DNA of 64,000 nt from Panaeolus papilionaceus (lineage: Eukaryota; Basidiomycota; Agaricomycetes; Agaricales), in assembly GCA_015501605.1 (NCBI GenBank), contig JADNRZ010000032.1:372001-436000 (forward strand). Direction: 5' to 3'. The first letter of the stretch is position 1. Each line of letters starts with the position of its first letter. The notes under the pieces are model-generated. The model ran no database searches. It saw only the letters and a list, made by a program, of their open reading frames with translations, and was not told where the DNA came from. This document shows positions 11,121 through 23,366 of the stretch, one piece after another. The translations under genes were made by a program, and so were the position numbers.

Positions 11121-13431
11121 AGTGACGCTTCACACAAGGAACGAGGAGCAAACCAGAACTTCTAAACGGTATCCACACTCATGCAACACCAGCACTCAGA
11201 CGCCGTTGGTTTTCCAAGACGATTTATCCAGGAGTGTATATTGTCAAAGAGACGAAGCAGTGTGCGTGTCGGGATGGCGTAAAAGACGAGCAAGACTCAT
11301 GAGCTCCTGTTGCTTGGGTTCATTGCAGAGAGCGACACGTCAACCAGCTCCTTCTCCTCCGCCTCCTTCGTTGCAGTATCAGGTTACCGGGACAGAGGCG
11401 ACGGCGCGAGACTATGGGATGAAGGAACAGCGAGTTCAAGTCCTGAACCAAGAGTGGAAGGAGGGTCGGGGACAGGGAGTAGACGGGTGTGGGGAGTGGT
11501 CATTGGTAAAGTGCATGTTCAACGAGCCAACATTGTGGTCCTTGGATACCGCGGAGTCCCATCCTTAATCTCTCTCATCGTCAACAACGGTGAAAAGTTC
11601 TCCTCACTGCAATTCTAATCCCTTGCATTCACACTCCTGTCCCCGTCCACCTTCATCGCGTTGTCCATCCTTCCTGAGCACCTCATCCCTATCAACCATC
11701 CTTCTCTTCACCATCCTCAACAGCACTGATCGTGCTCATAGACTAGGTCGTTGCTCCAGATATACCCCCAACCCCGCCTGCCAAGCCCAAGCGCAATCCA
11801 GCAGTGAGACCACCAACAAGGGACATTCCTGGACCCCCAGAAATTCCAAGAGCGGGAAGGGGGCTCCAGCAGGAGAAGGTGTTGAGGTTGCTGATAGGCT
11901 GGGTATAGGGGCGAAGGTGGCAGCCCGAGCTGGTGTAGGAGTCAAAGTCGCTAGTGGACCGTTGGTGGGAGTGTTACCCCAGATGCTGCTGATGTCATTC
12001 CTGATCCAGGACCAGAAAGGGGCGTCAAAGAAGCACCAGGACCCAGTTGGTGTCAAAATCGCCCCAGGTCCAGCAGTTGACGTCATCCCTCCAGCAGTGG
12101 GCGTAGTCACACCCCGCCCTGGTCCCTCCCCCTTCAGCTGCTTGCTCTTTATGAACTCCGCTAAGGACAATTCCTTCGTTGCTGGAGCAGGCGTGGGCTC
12201 TAGTTCAAGCTCTGCATCGCGTGTTGAGGTTGAGATTGGCTCTAATGCGGCGGGAGGGACTCAGCGGGTTGAGTGGGTGAAGTGGGTTGAACTTCGGGTA
12301 TAGGTTTGTCTTCGACTTTCGCCTCGTGCTTCTGTTCTTCACTTCGCTAACGCGATTCCATAGTTTCAGGTGTCGCTGATTATGCTCGCGAGTCTTGGCC
12401 AGGACGAGGTGTTGTCCGTGTTGCAGCCGTTATCGTTGATTGAGAGGGTAACGAAGCCGATGTTGAGATAGGTGTTGTAGATGTAGCCTTCAGCAGTTCT
12501 GTTAGCGGTTTTTCGACCACCAGGGAGACAGGCTGCACGTCGTCCATAACGACCTCCTTCGTCCTTCCGACCGGAAACCTCAAGCTCAACCTCCTTACGA
12601 GCTACATCCTTATGCTACTCCAAAACCTCCTCATTATACCTGGTCTTCTCCGAAATAGTAACCACCACCCTGCTGCCTCTTCAGCAGACGAAATCGTCGT
12701 TGGATCCAGAGAAGTCAGCATTGTTTTTTCTCCTTATCCTTCCCATCCTCCATCCTCCCTCGTCTCCGTATCCTCCTCTGGTGTCTTCGTCGTCTCCTTC
12801 CGCATCATCCCATCGTCCCTCTTCTTCTCCACCACGCCCTTCGTCCACTTCTTCCTCGTCCACTTCTTTCTAGCCCTAAGATGGGGTCCTCTCATGCGTG
12901 CCAGGATCATGACCAAAAGGCCGCGAATCGTGTTGCTACTGCTGTGAATCCAACGCCGTATTTGCTCCTATATAAAAACTGACAACGTCAGCATGACCTT
13001 AAGAATACACAAAACCAGCAGAATAAAAAAAATAAAATTGACCAACCCGCTTCAGAAACCTTATCAACAGCCGCACTCTCCTTGCCTTTCCCTCCCTTTC
13101 GCCTTTTCCTCACCCGCAACCCTCGGCGGCACCACTCCCATCCCTCCCAAGTCCCCTGTCCCGCACCCTAAAACCCGTCCTCTTATCTGTCCCCCCCAAC
13201 AGTTCTAAATCGGCCCCTTCCCTTCCATGTATCGCATCCAACGCCATAGCCCACATATTCGCTCCGAACTTGTTATATTGTCTCGCCATCCTCCTCCTCC
13301 TCCGCCCCCCTTTCCCTGCCCAACCACCTTCTTCTCCCCCCCTCTGTGTCACTGTACGTTGTACCAATCCAAAGCATAATGCGTACAGAAGTGCATAAAG
13401 AATGAGCAAACACTGAGAGTAGACAATTTTA
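11121..13431. other. Low-complexity region with long open frames on both strands, coding status unclear
   Basis: Between 11.6 and 12.3 kb the + strand encodes a degenerate repeat of the type G-V-K-V-A-x-G-P-x-V-G-V, and the - strand encodes Pro/Thr/Ala-rich repeats (LTPTP, TSTAGPGA). From 12.4 to 13.4 kb the sequence is strongly pyrimidine-rich on the + strand, which keeps frames open without selection. No frame ends in convincing splice sites or a known domain. It could be a decayed gene for a low-complexity protein or a minisatellite-like stretch. Confidence 0.35.
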
Positions 13432-15117
13432 TTAGAGTAAGGTTACAAGAGAAGTTTGATATGTAGGTAGCGATGGATCGTCACATGGAAGTGGTGGCAT
13501 GTTTTTATCCTTCAAGGGCCCTTCAAAGCGCGCAGAGAACCTTGACAAAGCGTTGCAAAGTTTAGAGAACAAAACATAGGCGGACAACATAAATTTCGGG
13601 CGGCTTACCGAAGAAGATCTGCAGAGAGCTGGATGTGGACAGGATCCGACACATTAAGTTCATCCATTGCATCATCAGAAAGGCCATCCAAGTAATCTTG
13701 ATTGTAGAAATTGATAGGAAGTCCTTGAGGCGGTGGTGTCGGTAGAGGTTCGAGATCTGAAACATAACATGGGCGAGGCCAGTTGCCTCTGTTGATTCTT
13801 CCGTTGTCCCCATATCGGCTGGCAACATGCAGGCTGTCAAGGGCACGGAAGACTAAACCCAAGGCAGGGTTCTGCCAGCTAAGATCTCTGATTCGATACA
13901 TGCGTCGGCCTTTGCTATGATCGCTTTCGTCGTCACTGTGACATGCATCAGGACAGGATTGGAGAACCACGTAAAGTGTTCCCAAGCGGTGGTCCATCAG
14001 GCGCCAAGTCTGCGCACTCTGCAATCTAGCTTTGATGGTCTAACGAGCTGTGTGAACATGATGAATATCAATAAATAGGAGAATCTGGGACTCGCTGTTT
14101 TTTTGCACGTGCGTCGGGCCCTCAATGAGAGCTCCTCTACGGTTGGTTCCTCGAGTCCTTCTACGCGAATGGACCTTAGTCGAGTCATAAAAGCCTTCCT
14201 AACAAAAGTCCTATCCGCATAAGGATACTGTTTTGCCTGCTGAGATGAGCAGAAGCTTTCAACAAATACGTCCGCCAAAGCCTTATTCCACTGGGTTTTT
14301 TGGCCTGTGGTGTCATATACGAAGTTCTCCTTGCTGGGCCCGTGCTGTGCTGACCAAGTCTTTCGGAATCTGCGGAGCTGTCGGTAGGTGGCCACTGGAT
14401 ACTCGATTCCATCCGGACCAAACATTTGTGCGTCCGCAGGATTTGCTAGATGTGCAAAATGCTCCCTGATATCCCGCTAGAATCAACATGGTAACTCAAC
14501 ATCAGGTGCATGTACGGGGCACCATTGGACTTACTTGAAATCGTAATGTCTCCAAACTCTGAATGGTGGGTAAGGTGTCGAGGAATGGATTGCCCCCCCA
14601 CACTCCATTGATATTCACAGGGTCTATGTCCATGTCACCCAGACCCTCCCAGGTCGCAAATTCCTGTTTATGCGCACTCAGTTGTGCTAAATCCAAGTTT
14701 TTAACAGAGGGCACAGCCACTGTCATAGTGTTGCAACTGTTTATGCTTTGGGAGATTTCCCTCAGAACGATCGGAAGTCCATTCCACGTCTCGAATTGCT
14801 TGGGTTCTATAGCTGGGGAAAGCCGGTCTTCACCAGTGAAGCGACCTACTAGAGTGGTGAACGCGGTGGTGCTAGCTTGCTGGCGAAACACGTCCTGTGA
14901 GGTGAGGTCCAGCGGAATGCCCGACTAAAAGCGTTTGGGGGAGTCACTGCTTCAGCTCAAAACGATATGAATGATACCAACTGCGTACCCAGTATTCGCA
15001 TTGCACCTCTGAGCCGGGATCAGGGTTAGTTGATGGTGGTGTAGGAAGGTTCCAAGAAAAAGCCAACGGTAGCCCTCCTGGAATGTATTGGCCATGGCTG
15101 GCAGAAGCAGAATCCAT
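13432..15117 (-). CDS. Unnamed-family protein (gene A), paralogue of the gene at 20.8 kb
   Basis: Five minus-strand exons: 14989-15117, 14535-14924, 14096-14476, 13609-14039 and 13432-13540, exactly 479 residues. Exon 1 starts MDSASASHGQYIPGGLP and ends in a Tyr-Trp pair before a phase-0 intron. Exon 2 contains two F-x-T-W-x-G-L motifs (FETWNGL, FATWEGL). The C-terminal 300 residues hold the family domain: HGPSKENFVYD, SSQQAKQYPYAD, FMTRLRSIR, then TIKARLQ, CHSDDESD, YRIRDL, NPALG, GNWPRP, INFYNQDYLDGLSDD and, in the last exon, a GPLKDKN motif. All are matched in the 20.8 kb gene. The third intron uses a GC donor (ACA|GCGAGT). The domain is not recognised, and the lack of stops with full collinearity to its paralogue argues that it is a working gene. 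Confidence 0.75.
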
Positions 15118-16065
15118 ATGATGAAGGATTGAGTCTGAATTCAAGAAAAGGTCAGGATGAAACAGGTCCGACTAATCTGTTGGGTGGCTAGACTGACTGA
15201 GTGACTGTTGGCTTTCAAGTTCAAAGCATTGCGCTAAGGGTCCTAAGGCATATTTATGCATTAACCGAGAGTGGCTCAATATACTCAAGAAAATTCAAAT
15301 GGCGACTCACCAATAAGGCCAATATAATTACAGTACATTTGGTGACGTCGAAGGATTTAATCCATCCACCAAATTGGGCTCAAGCAAGGTAAGAATACTA
15401 GGTACTCAAGAATTCACTATAGTCGACTCTGTCATAACCGATAGGTCTCGAGAATCACCAAATGCTATCAGTTATGGGAGGTCATCGGTTATCACAGCGG
15501 GTTTTAGGCCTCGGAAGGCGGTATGAGTGTCACCAAAATCTACCGGATATCAGAGGTTATCGGATGGGACAGGTATCGGTTAAGTGAGAGTCGGACCGAC
15601 CTGTGTAACCAGTGCCACGGTTATGTGGCTGTGTTTAGGAACCACGTGTCCCTGAAAAAGCTGCAATATAAAACACTGGACCGACAAGCGACATAGCCAG
15701 CTACCAATTGTCCGTCCAACAAAAATCATATTCGATATAATCCTGTTCAACTCATACTTTCGCATCAGCTCATGTCAATGCGGCTCCTCAGTAGGGTATG
15801 TCACCCTCATTTTGTCTTTGTCCCTGCTGCCAATAGCGTGAAATACCATCGCTTCTGTTAAAGGTTCAATGGACAGCTTTTCGCTGCTAAGAAATAATAT
15901 CGCTTCGATAGTTAATCCTGTTGTTTTACTCCTTCAGTGAACTGAATTTGATACTAGATATTGAATGAGCTGTATCTAAACCCATCCTAATTATAGCTCT
16001 GAGACAAAGGGAATATCAACTGTTCTAGTTCATTGCTAAAGTATGCCGGTCAAGAACGTCACCAT
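15118..16065. other. Intergenic stretch with LTR-like features
   Basis: No gene is supported. Between 15430 and 15780 there are several scattered copies of a GGTTATCGG-like motif on either strand (near 15433, 15490, 15555, 15575), a CACGTG box near 15643 and a TATAAAACA box near 15669. This resembles the promoter part of an LTR or a short solo element, but I could not define ends or a target duplication. Confidence 0.3.
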
Positions 16066-16467
16066 TCATCCGCCTTCCCAATGGTTCGTCCCATCGTTCT
16101 CTGCCATCGTCCACTGAGTCCTCCTTACGCGCGATAAATGGGTGGCAGATAAACGTTGATCTCTGCCAGGATTGCGGATTGTCTGACCGAATTCTTGGAA
16201 GCCATTAATATTCCAATGCAACACAGTGCTAAAATCTCTCCAGAATCCAGAGTTTGGTCCTTTGTATACGGATGAAAGCTTGGGTTCAAAAGATAACAGC
16301 CGTGTTTGCAGTGTTGGTCGGACTTTTTTGAACAATTCAAACTCATAGTATCGTGACAGCCCCCTGCAAATTACAAGATGTTGTGTTCTCGCCATTGTTG
16401 AATGCCAGTGTTGAGTCAATCCCAAATCTAATTCCAACATGGGACTCAGCTCGTCCACATTTACCAA
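16066..16467 (-). CDS. Uncertain open frame, 133 codons
   Basis: A single open frame on the minus strand starting MVNVDELSPMLELDLG, including FELFKKVRPTLQTRLLSFEP and WRDFSTVLHWNINGF. It has no recognisable domain and no clear splice partners. It lies close to the SUN-domain gene that starts upstream on the same strand. It may be an exon of an unresolved gene or chance. Confidence 0.25.
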   Translation of the reverse strand: MVNVDELSPMLELDLGLTQHWHSTMARTQHLVICRGLSRYYEFELFKKVRPTLQTRLLSFEPKLSSVYKGPNSGFWRDFSTVLHWNINGFQEFGQTIRNPGRDQRLSATHLSRVRRTQWTMAENDGTNHWEGG

Positions 16468-16574
16468 TGATCATCAAACCCAGATCTCGTCCTGCAAAGG
16501 TTCAACATACACTGCCATTGCAGAAGCCCGTATAAAACATTATTCTGGTACAAGATCATATCAATTACTCGAGT

Positions 16575-17490
16575 TTACGTTCCCAAAAGACCATGAATCC
16601 TAATGCGATAAAGACAAACGTCACATCCAGTCCCTCCCCAACCACCCGAAATCTCGATGGCGACGCCCTGTGAAAGAAAAGCGTATCCATTTGATCTTAT
16701 ATCGAATGTTTGGACGTTGTTTCTAGCATGGATATCATATTGGATGGTCTTCAAAGGATATAAATGGTATTGCGGATGTGCGATCTTCGGGAAGAGTACC
16801 TCTCCAGCGGAGCCGGAGCTTTGTTCTGGGAGCAGGTGATGCAGAGACTGGAGACGATGACTCAGGTTTCCGTCAGTTGAAAGGGTTCCCGAAGGAGTAC
16901 TTACATTCATTTGCCATCCCCAGACCTTAACCTGTTGAGGAGCATTCGAAGTCAAGGGCGCCAAACTACCTGGAATGTGATCGATAGTGATATGAGAAAC
17001 ACGAATTGGTTGCACAAATCGTATGCCTATTTGCCCGACCCCTCCTTTGATGAGCCAGCACAGTCCTGGAACAAGCACTCCAGATCCCGGTCCTAGAACC
17101 GAAGAGGGGCCTGTGGCCTCGAAGAGGTAAAAGTGATCGCCTTCAAGGTCTTTCGGGGACGTCGTAAGCTCAGGGAGAAGAGTAGCGTTATTGAATGGCG
17201 AGGCATAATCTACCAGGCCAATGCCGTCCCGATATACATTGAGAATGAGACGACGATTGCTGTGTAGACTTCTGTTTAAAGCGGCTGCTACGATCACTAC
17301 GCAGCTAAAGGCTATTCTGACGGCAAACCAAAGCCATGGAGGTATTAAAGCATCAGGTTTTCGTGGACGTGCAGTTTTCACGCTGGGCCCTGGGAGTGCG
17401 GTTGCAGGGGTCACTCGATCATCGGGAAGAGGAGAAGGGTTGGTGGACCAGACAGCTCCTAAAGATCCGTTTTATTTAGCTATTGTATGT
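16575..17490 (-). CDS. Second SUN-domain membrane protein
   Basis: One long minus-strand exon with an in-phase optional intron (about 57 bases, donor GTAAGT after WGWQMN). A coding frame extends upstream of 17414 to an acceptor near 17460, so the first exon with the start codon is missing; candidates further upstream near 17.5-17.8 kb are not convincing. A membrane segment (LWFAVRIAFSCVVIVAAAL) is followed by the SUN domain: VDYASPF, LCWLIKGGVGQIGIRF, SHITIDHIPG, NAPQQVKVWGW, NVQTFDI, VAIEISGGWGG and CLYRIRIHGLLGT at the C terminus. It should sit in the nuclear envelope, as for the copy at 7.1 kb, but the two are clearly divergent and not a recent duplication. Like the first, it has hardly any stalk between membrane and SUN domain. 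Confidence 0.75.
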
Positions 17491-18771
17491 CAAAACTTAG
17501 AAGTTGAAGTTTACGAACGCCGTTGAAGCCAGTGCTGATATTGAAGTGGTGACGGATTAGGATGGTAGCGATGTATTGTAAATCCTGACAAACCCACCTC
17601 TGGTCCAAAGCTTGTACTCGTTCCGACAGTCATAGCAACGCGGATGCGACAGTAGAAGCAGATAATAGTGAGTGGCACAGCAGAGAAAGAAGATACTTAG
17701 GGTGTAGCATTGCACTTTAAATACTTCTTGTGCCACTGAACATGAATGGCAGTAAAAATTATGTGTAACCGACATGATCTCAAAGACAAACCCTGACAAA
17801 CCTCACTGTGCAACACAAACATTCAATGCATGTTTCCCATAAACCAGCCCTCCAAACAATTGATATTTCGGACCGATTCAAATTCTTCAGGTGTGAAACG
17901 GTTCATCTCACCCGAAGGTTGGGTCAAGCACTTGTTGCACAAATCCTACATATACTTGAATATAGATACTATGATCTTACATTTATTTCACCTTTTTTGA
18001 AAATGTTAACTAAAGACCCTAGTAACTGACATGAATGATGAACCGTGAAAGGAGGGCTGGGGTGTTTGGATATTTTCAAGTTGTTTGTTGTTTGGTTAAG
18101 ACATCACGCCCTAGTTTGCAGATCAGTTGCCCAGGCTTGCATGCTGCATGTTCGTCAGCAATGTTCAATGATCAGCGGACTCATATCGACTTCTAATCAA
18201 CCACCAAGTTTTCAAAAGTGGTAATTTGAACCGCCTTGTGTCAAACCGACACTGTTTTTCAGCCGCCATGTCTGGGTAACATCATGATTGTCAGCCGGTT
18301 AGACGCGCAGATGCACATATCCTCATCCCGACACCAGAACATTTGGGCTTCGCATGAACATCGCAGCATAGGGCTATTATCTCGCTTGGCTACTTGAAAC
18401 ATGACCACCATATCGAACACCCCATCGAAATCCATTCGTCAGACTGGTTTGCAATCATGGGTCGCACTCCATTTCAACAAGACAACGACATGTCAAATAA
18501 ACTCTTTGGTTGAATTTCTGGCTTTCCAATGACTCGGACCAACTGTGTATTCAACATACAAACACAACCACATCTGAGGGTGCTCGAGGTATATAAAGGT
18601 ACGACTTCTATGAAAATCGATCTTATCCTTTTATTCCTCCATACCATTCACAATGATAGAGTTTGAAATTCATATTCCCCATCGAACTGTTTTGGTAAGC
18701 GGCTTATATTCGACAGTACTTACACCTGTTGACTTACAGGTCTTTAGCGTCGAAACACTCATTTATGGACA
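17491..18771. other. Gap without a supported gene
   Basis: AT-rich intergenic sequence. Short open frames at 17557-17799 (-) and 17808-18029 (+) have no supporting features; the former may contain an unresolved first exon of the SUN-domain gene. A TATA-like GTATATAAAGG lies at about 18590, placed to serve the next gene. Confidence 0.4.
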
Positions 18772-19897
18772 ATGTTGAATACCTTGGGCGTATTCGACAA
18801 GATGACGACAGCCAAACAAATCCGTGTAAGTCGTGTTTAGATCTTCAAATTGCCAGCTGACAACACCTGTCAGGAAATTCTTGTGGAGGAGTTCCTCCGC
18901 CATATTGATGGCACATACGACTTTGGGGAGCAAGTTAGGGGCATTAAGAAAATATGCAAAGCGGTAAGTGCTAGTGGGGCTTGATGATTATAGAATGTGG
19001 TGGCTGATGGAAATCCAAGCTAAAACGCCGGTTACCTGAATACTTCGTTACCCATAAAAATGCGACGAAGGCTCTCAAGGTGGTTCCATTGATTTCCCGA
19101 AATTACTATCAGAACTATCTTCGCCCACAAACAGTCAAGGTGAGCGAAGACCCCATCTTTATATCATTCAGACATTAACGTTTTTACGATATTAGATCCT
19201 ACAGAAACTGGAGTCGCAAGGAATCGACGCAACTGGTGAGGCCGTAAAACGTGTTTTTATTTGGAGCAAAGGCCCTCAGGGGTTACAGAATGCCGCGGGG
19301 AAGGGGCATCAAAGGCCCAGTAAAGGATTGAAGAATTCCAACCACGAAGAGGTTATTTCCACTGACCACAAGCCTGTCGTGCATGCAGATGCAGGTGGAC
19401 CTGCCCACATTCTATTGGATTCGTCATCGACCGGACCAATGCAGGCTCCCTCCACCCCAATGGCATCGACATCCAACGCCCCAGCAGGCCCTGCTCCCAC
19501 TCAAATGCCATCTGCTTCCACCGCCCCACATCACACTTCAACAGCACCCACCCATACTGCACCTCCTCCACCTCAAATCGCATCAGTGTCAGCAGCGCCT
19601 CCTCCCAATCAGATATTGCCCATGCCCACAACGTCTTACCATGCGCGCACAGCACCTTTACCGATGCCAGGGGTGTCTATACGAGACTACATTGCCCTCT
19701 ACGACCCAACATTGCTCCCTATCCTCGCACGACTCATCGTTGAGGGCTACCTACAGCTGGGAAGGATTACATTGTTTATGTGTTTGGGGAGAGAGCTGAG
19801 GCTGATTGAGTTGGACTGGCTGGTCTCGTCTACAAGAGGGACAGCTGTGGAAATCTTGGCTGTTATCGACTACATCCTGCGCTTCAATGGCTTGTGA
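18772..19897 (+). CDS. Unknown protein with helical N terminus and Pro/Ala/Thr-rich linker
   Basis: Four exons with exact phases: 18772-18825, 18874-18963, 19020-19139 and 19196-19897, giving 321 residues. The start could be ATG 18772 or ATG 18802 (MTTAKQIREILVEEF). The N-terminal 100 residues look like a folded helical domain (EFLRHIDGTYDFGEQVRGIKK in two parts, then ALKRRLPEYFVTH and ISRNYYQNYLRPQTV). Residues about 130-245 are a linker rich in Pro, Ala, Ser, Thr and His. The C terminus is again helical (SIRDYIALYDPTLLPILARL, GRELRLIELDWLV). I do not recognise the family. The two terminal domains around a disordered linker suggest an adaptor, which is only a guess. Confidence 0.65.
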
Positions 19898-20209
19898 TAC
19901 AGATAAAATTAGGCAACAAAAAACAAATGTTCTCTGTACATGTATCTCAGGATCTTGTTTTTTTGGCATCAATCTATATTCCCTGTTCAACGGCATGTTT
20001 TCGGTAACGTCGTCTCTTGATCATGATTGCAAGGGCCCTAATAAATCATTAAAATATGTTTTTCAAACTGTAACATCACCGTCACCACTTAGTCAATAAT
20101 TGCGTCCTTCGTGACTACCACCAGAACTCCTGTACTCTGAATATCATCAATCCAGGAAAAAACCATCTATTTTCAAAACTATATTGTAATCCGTTATCGG
20201 ATCATAGCG
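19898..20209. other. Gap without a gene
   Basis: 3' flank of the preceding gene; AT-rich, no coding or repeat structure seen. Confidence 0.4.
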
Positions 20210-20774
20210 ATGGCAAGGGATGACATCGCCTATATTGCCATTATAATGGTCTATCTGTTTCTCTTATTTTCACCGATGTTAGTTCCTTTTAGAACCCGTC
20301 TTTTCATTCCGTGTGTGCAAAACACTAAAAATCGCCATTTTCTAGCTTCTCACGTCATGATGTTGTCTTTTCTTTTTTTTGTGCTCTTGTCCCTGGCTAT
20401 CAATCAGCTCGTACTTGCAGGTACTTGCTCAGAGCCCCTAATTTGCAGCTTGCGACTAACTATGTTCAGCCAATGCCGAGTCCTCTTTCAGTCAAGGTGA
20501 CACGTACGACATCATACGACGTCACGCTGAACCTGTTAGGACCAGGCAGTTTTGGCTTGATACTGGTACACAGTCTGAGCATATCGACCTGCTCTACGCT
20601 CCTTGTGGTGAGCTTCAGCCTACTTTTCTGCGTGAATATTAGACACATGCAATCATGACAGTTCATACCTTGATTGCATGATAGACAAGCAGGATCTGGA
20701 TTCGAGAGTCTTTGTTCACGGACATCCCTTTGTTCTGTGCATGTGCTCAGAGTCCATCCCGCCTACCATTTATA
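20210..20774 (+). CDS. Putative small membrane or secreted protein, 3' end unresolved
   Basis: Exon 20210-20420 encodes two hydrophobic segments (IAIIMVYLFLLFSPMLV and MMLSFLFFVLLSLAI). A good 49-base intron with a CTAAC branch site leads to exon 20470-20607 (ANAESSFSQGDTYDIIRR, FWLDTGTQSEHIDLLYAPC), and a further exon from 20685 can follow. After about 20774 the frame runs into the start of the next gene in another frame, so the true end is unclear. No family recognised. Matched phases at both introns are the main evidence. Confidence 0.4.
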
Positions 20775-20817
20775 GTGAGCTCATTCAACTTGTTTACTTT
20801 CTATCAACGGGAACTTC

Positions 20818-22663
20818 ATGGCTCCTAGGCAGGAATTGTTGCAGTCTAAGAATCCGTCGAAGAAGGCCTCTCAGCCCTCACGATCCACGGCCGTACAATC
20901 AAAAACCACCAGTAACCACAAAGTCGAGGTAAGTAGCTCTCAAAAGCTGTTTATTGTCAGAGTTTCATGCTTTCATGAGTACTCTCAGGATATCTCCTCC
21001 GACGAGCAAGACTCTGACGACCCATGGCGTGGGTCTTTTCGCGATTGGAAACGTCCCATGGACACGCCCTTCACAGACGAGATAATCAATGTGGGTGAAG
21101 ACACAGTCAGCAAGCATCCTTCGCGTACTGAGCCTTCTGTGAGTGGTCTTAAGGACATCCCAACCTTTCCACCATGGGGCGGTCTGGCACTTGAACCGGT
21201 CAACAGTACCCCGAACTTTCCACCATGGGGCGGTCTAGCACTTGAAACAGTCAAGAGTACTCCAAGCTTTCTACCATGGGGTGGTCTAGAACTTGAAATG
21301 GCTACAGAAACCCCAAACTTCGCACCATGGACTGGACATTCTCGGCTGAATGATGCTGGACAACCTTTGCTAGGTCTTGCTTCACCATCGATTCAGAACG
21401 GTAGAAGTCACTCGAACCAGGTATATCTTTGTCTTCTATAAATGATTCTTCCTTCCAGGCTTACTATCACCTCCCTTAGAACAAATCGACTCATGAACCA
21501 GCCACCCCAACAGAACATGATTTCTTACCCAAAAGATCCAAGAAACCCAAAAAAGACAAGCAACAGCTTGCCCTTCAAGTGCGTACACTACCTAGCTCGT
21601 CACCCATCGTCAACATTGCACTAACTTACGTTTTGTAGAGGGAAATACAAGATCATGTAACCCTTCTTGCCCAGGTGCCACTTAATGAAGGTGAAATGCA
21701 TTATCTAGTAGCGCGACAAGCCGAGGTTCGCCGTTATGAAACTACTCTTAAACCGGTCCACGGTCCCAGCGTCGAAAACTTCGCTTATGACGATAGCGCG
21801 GTAGTGACAGCTTGGTATAAGAGGCTGGCCCATGTGTTCGCACACAGCTTCCGCTCCGCTCAGCAAGCCAGCGGTTCACCTTTTGCTACTCTCGACATGA
21901 AAGAAGTACGTGCTCTGTTTATGACCCGCCTAAGATCGATCCGCTCGGCGGCATCGCAGGACCCGAACTCAGATTATAAATCATCTGCATCCTGTGCCAC
22001 TCGCCGAAATACTGTAAGTTCACAGTTTCTTATTTTTTTTTTCATCCTTGATCTTGATTGTTTCCCAAGACCATCAAGAGTCGGCACTACGGCGCAAAGT
22101 CTTGGAAGCATTTTGACAACAATTTGGAGACAGTCTGCGACGTCTTGGAGCGCGTCCCTCCAGAATGTCATAGCGAAGACGAAAAGGACGACAGCGGAGG
22201 CCAGGTTACTTATCAGATCAGAAAACTACCCTGGCGCAATCCCGCTTTAGGCTCACTGTTCAATGTGCTTGACAGGCTTGCTGTCGCCAAGAGGATCATG
22301 CCTGACGGCAAGACCACAAAGGGAAATTGGCCGCGTCTACGACAACCATCTAACAGGCTAGGCAACCCACGGGTTCCTCACCGTCTTCCCAGAAATTTTT
22401 ATGATCCGGACTACCTTGAATCCATTTCCGACGATGATTTCGAGGAACTTGACGTGCAACCACCTGTTCCCATTCGACTGGCTGCGAAAACTCTCCGGTG
22501 CGTTCTCATTTCAACCGTGGCCTCATAGCATGATACTGAAATGCTTTCGGCTAGGCTTGCTGCCCGGTATGATGGACCGCTGAAGAACAAAAACGTCAAG
22601 CCTCTTGCGCGCAATGATATAAGTTTACCTACATATAGATCGGATGTCATCGATCTCCTCTAA
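20818..22663 (+). CDS. Unnamed-family protein (gene B) with W-G-G-L repeats, paralogue of gene A
   Basis: Six exons read without a stop from ATG 20818 (MAPRQELLQSKNPSKK) to TAA 22661-22663. The basic, disordered N terminus is followed by acidic sequence and then four repeats of about 22 residues built around F-x-P-W-x-G, three of them F-x-P-W-G-G-L (FPPWGGLALE twice, FLPWGGLELE, FAPWTGH). A KRSKKPKKDK basic patch follows. The C-terminal 300 residues match gene A at 13.4 kb along their whole length: HGPSVENFAYD, SAQQASGSPF, FMTRLRSIR, TIKSRHYG, CHSEDEKDD, YQIRKLPWRNPALG, GNWPR, NFYDPDYLESISDDD and GPLKNKN. Intron positions agree with gene A, including the phase-2 last intron. Unlike gene A it lacks the first exon ending in Tyr-Trp. 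Basic patches suggest a nuclear protein; function is unknown. Confidence 0.75.
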
Positions 22664-23366
22664 TTTTACAAGTCCGGGATCCGATATTGGTGATGGAAAA
22701 AAATGAAATCATAGTGATCATGAAGGATACCTGGATACTACGATGTACGCGTTTGATCCCGAGTCTTCTCAGCCGGGTTTAGATTGAAGTTTGCCATACT
22801 CGCGAATCCTATTCATGAGAGGGTTTAGGTAGTTAAGTTCGGCTGAAAATCATCAATAGACCATATGCTAGCAGCGGCAGTCCCATTGCAATGCGAGTTT
22901 GATCGTCAAACGGGGTGGTAGTACATCTGGCTCTCGCAGTATCCGTATCATCTGAAAGAACGGGGCTGCGAAGACATCTCTTTTTGAAAGCGAAATACAG
23001 TTGCCGAGAACGTGAATTACGAAGAAGACATATTGGTTTTGTAGGGTGCCGAGTTAAGAACACGATCATGTAGCCAAAATGAATATAATGCAAACAACCA
23101 ACAATCGAAAGTCGGACAGGATGAGCCGCAGAGAACTTTTTGGGTGTTGAAGCCGATGAATGCGCTGGATGTCGGAATATGGTTCTTCTGTGGACATCCG
23201 GGTTGTGGTAGGGGTATACAATTTCAGATAGGTGATTACATTTTTAAAGGCAAAGACGGGACAAAGACTGAACAAGACAAACAGCATAAATTATAATCAC
23301 AAAAGCATAATAGCCAATGCCACCACGTCCAATAACAAAATCAGCGAATGTCCGTCCATTCACAGT
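22664..23366. other. Gap without a supported gene
   Basis: Separates two convergent genes. Short frames here have no supporting features. Confidence 0.4.

Noticed and set aside
11590..12303. A 237-codon + strand frame in the repetitive stretch
   Set aside because: The opposite strand is equally open, the content is a degenerate Gly/Val repeat, and there are no splice signals, so I list it only as a low-complexity region.
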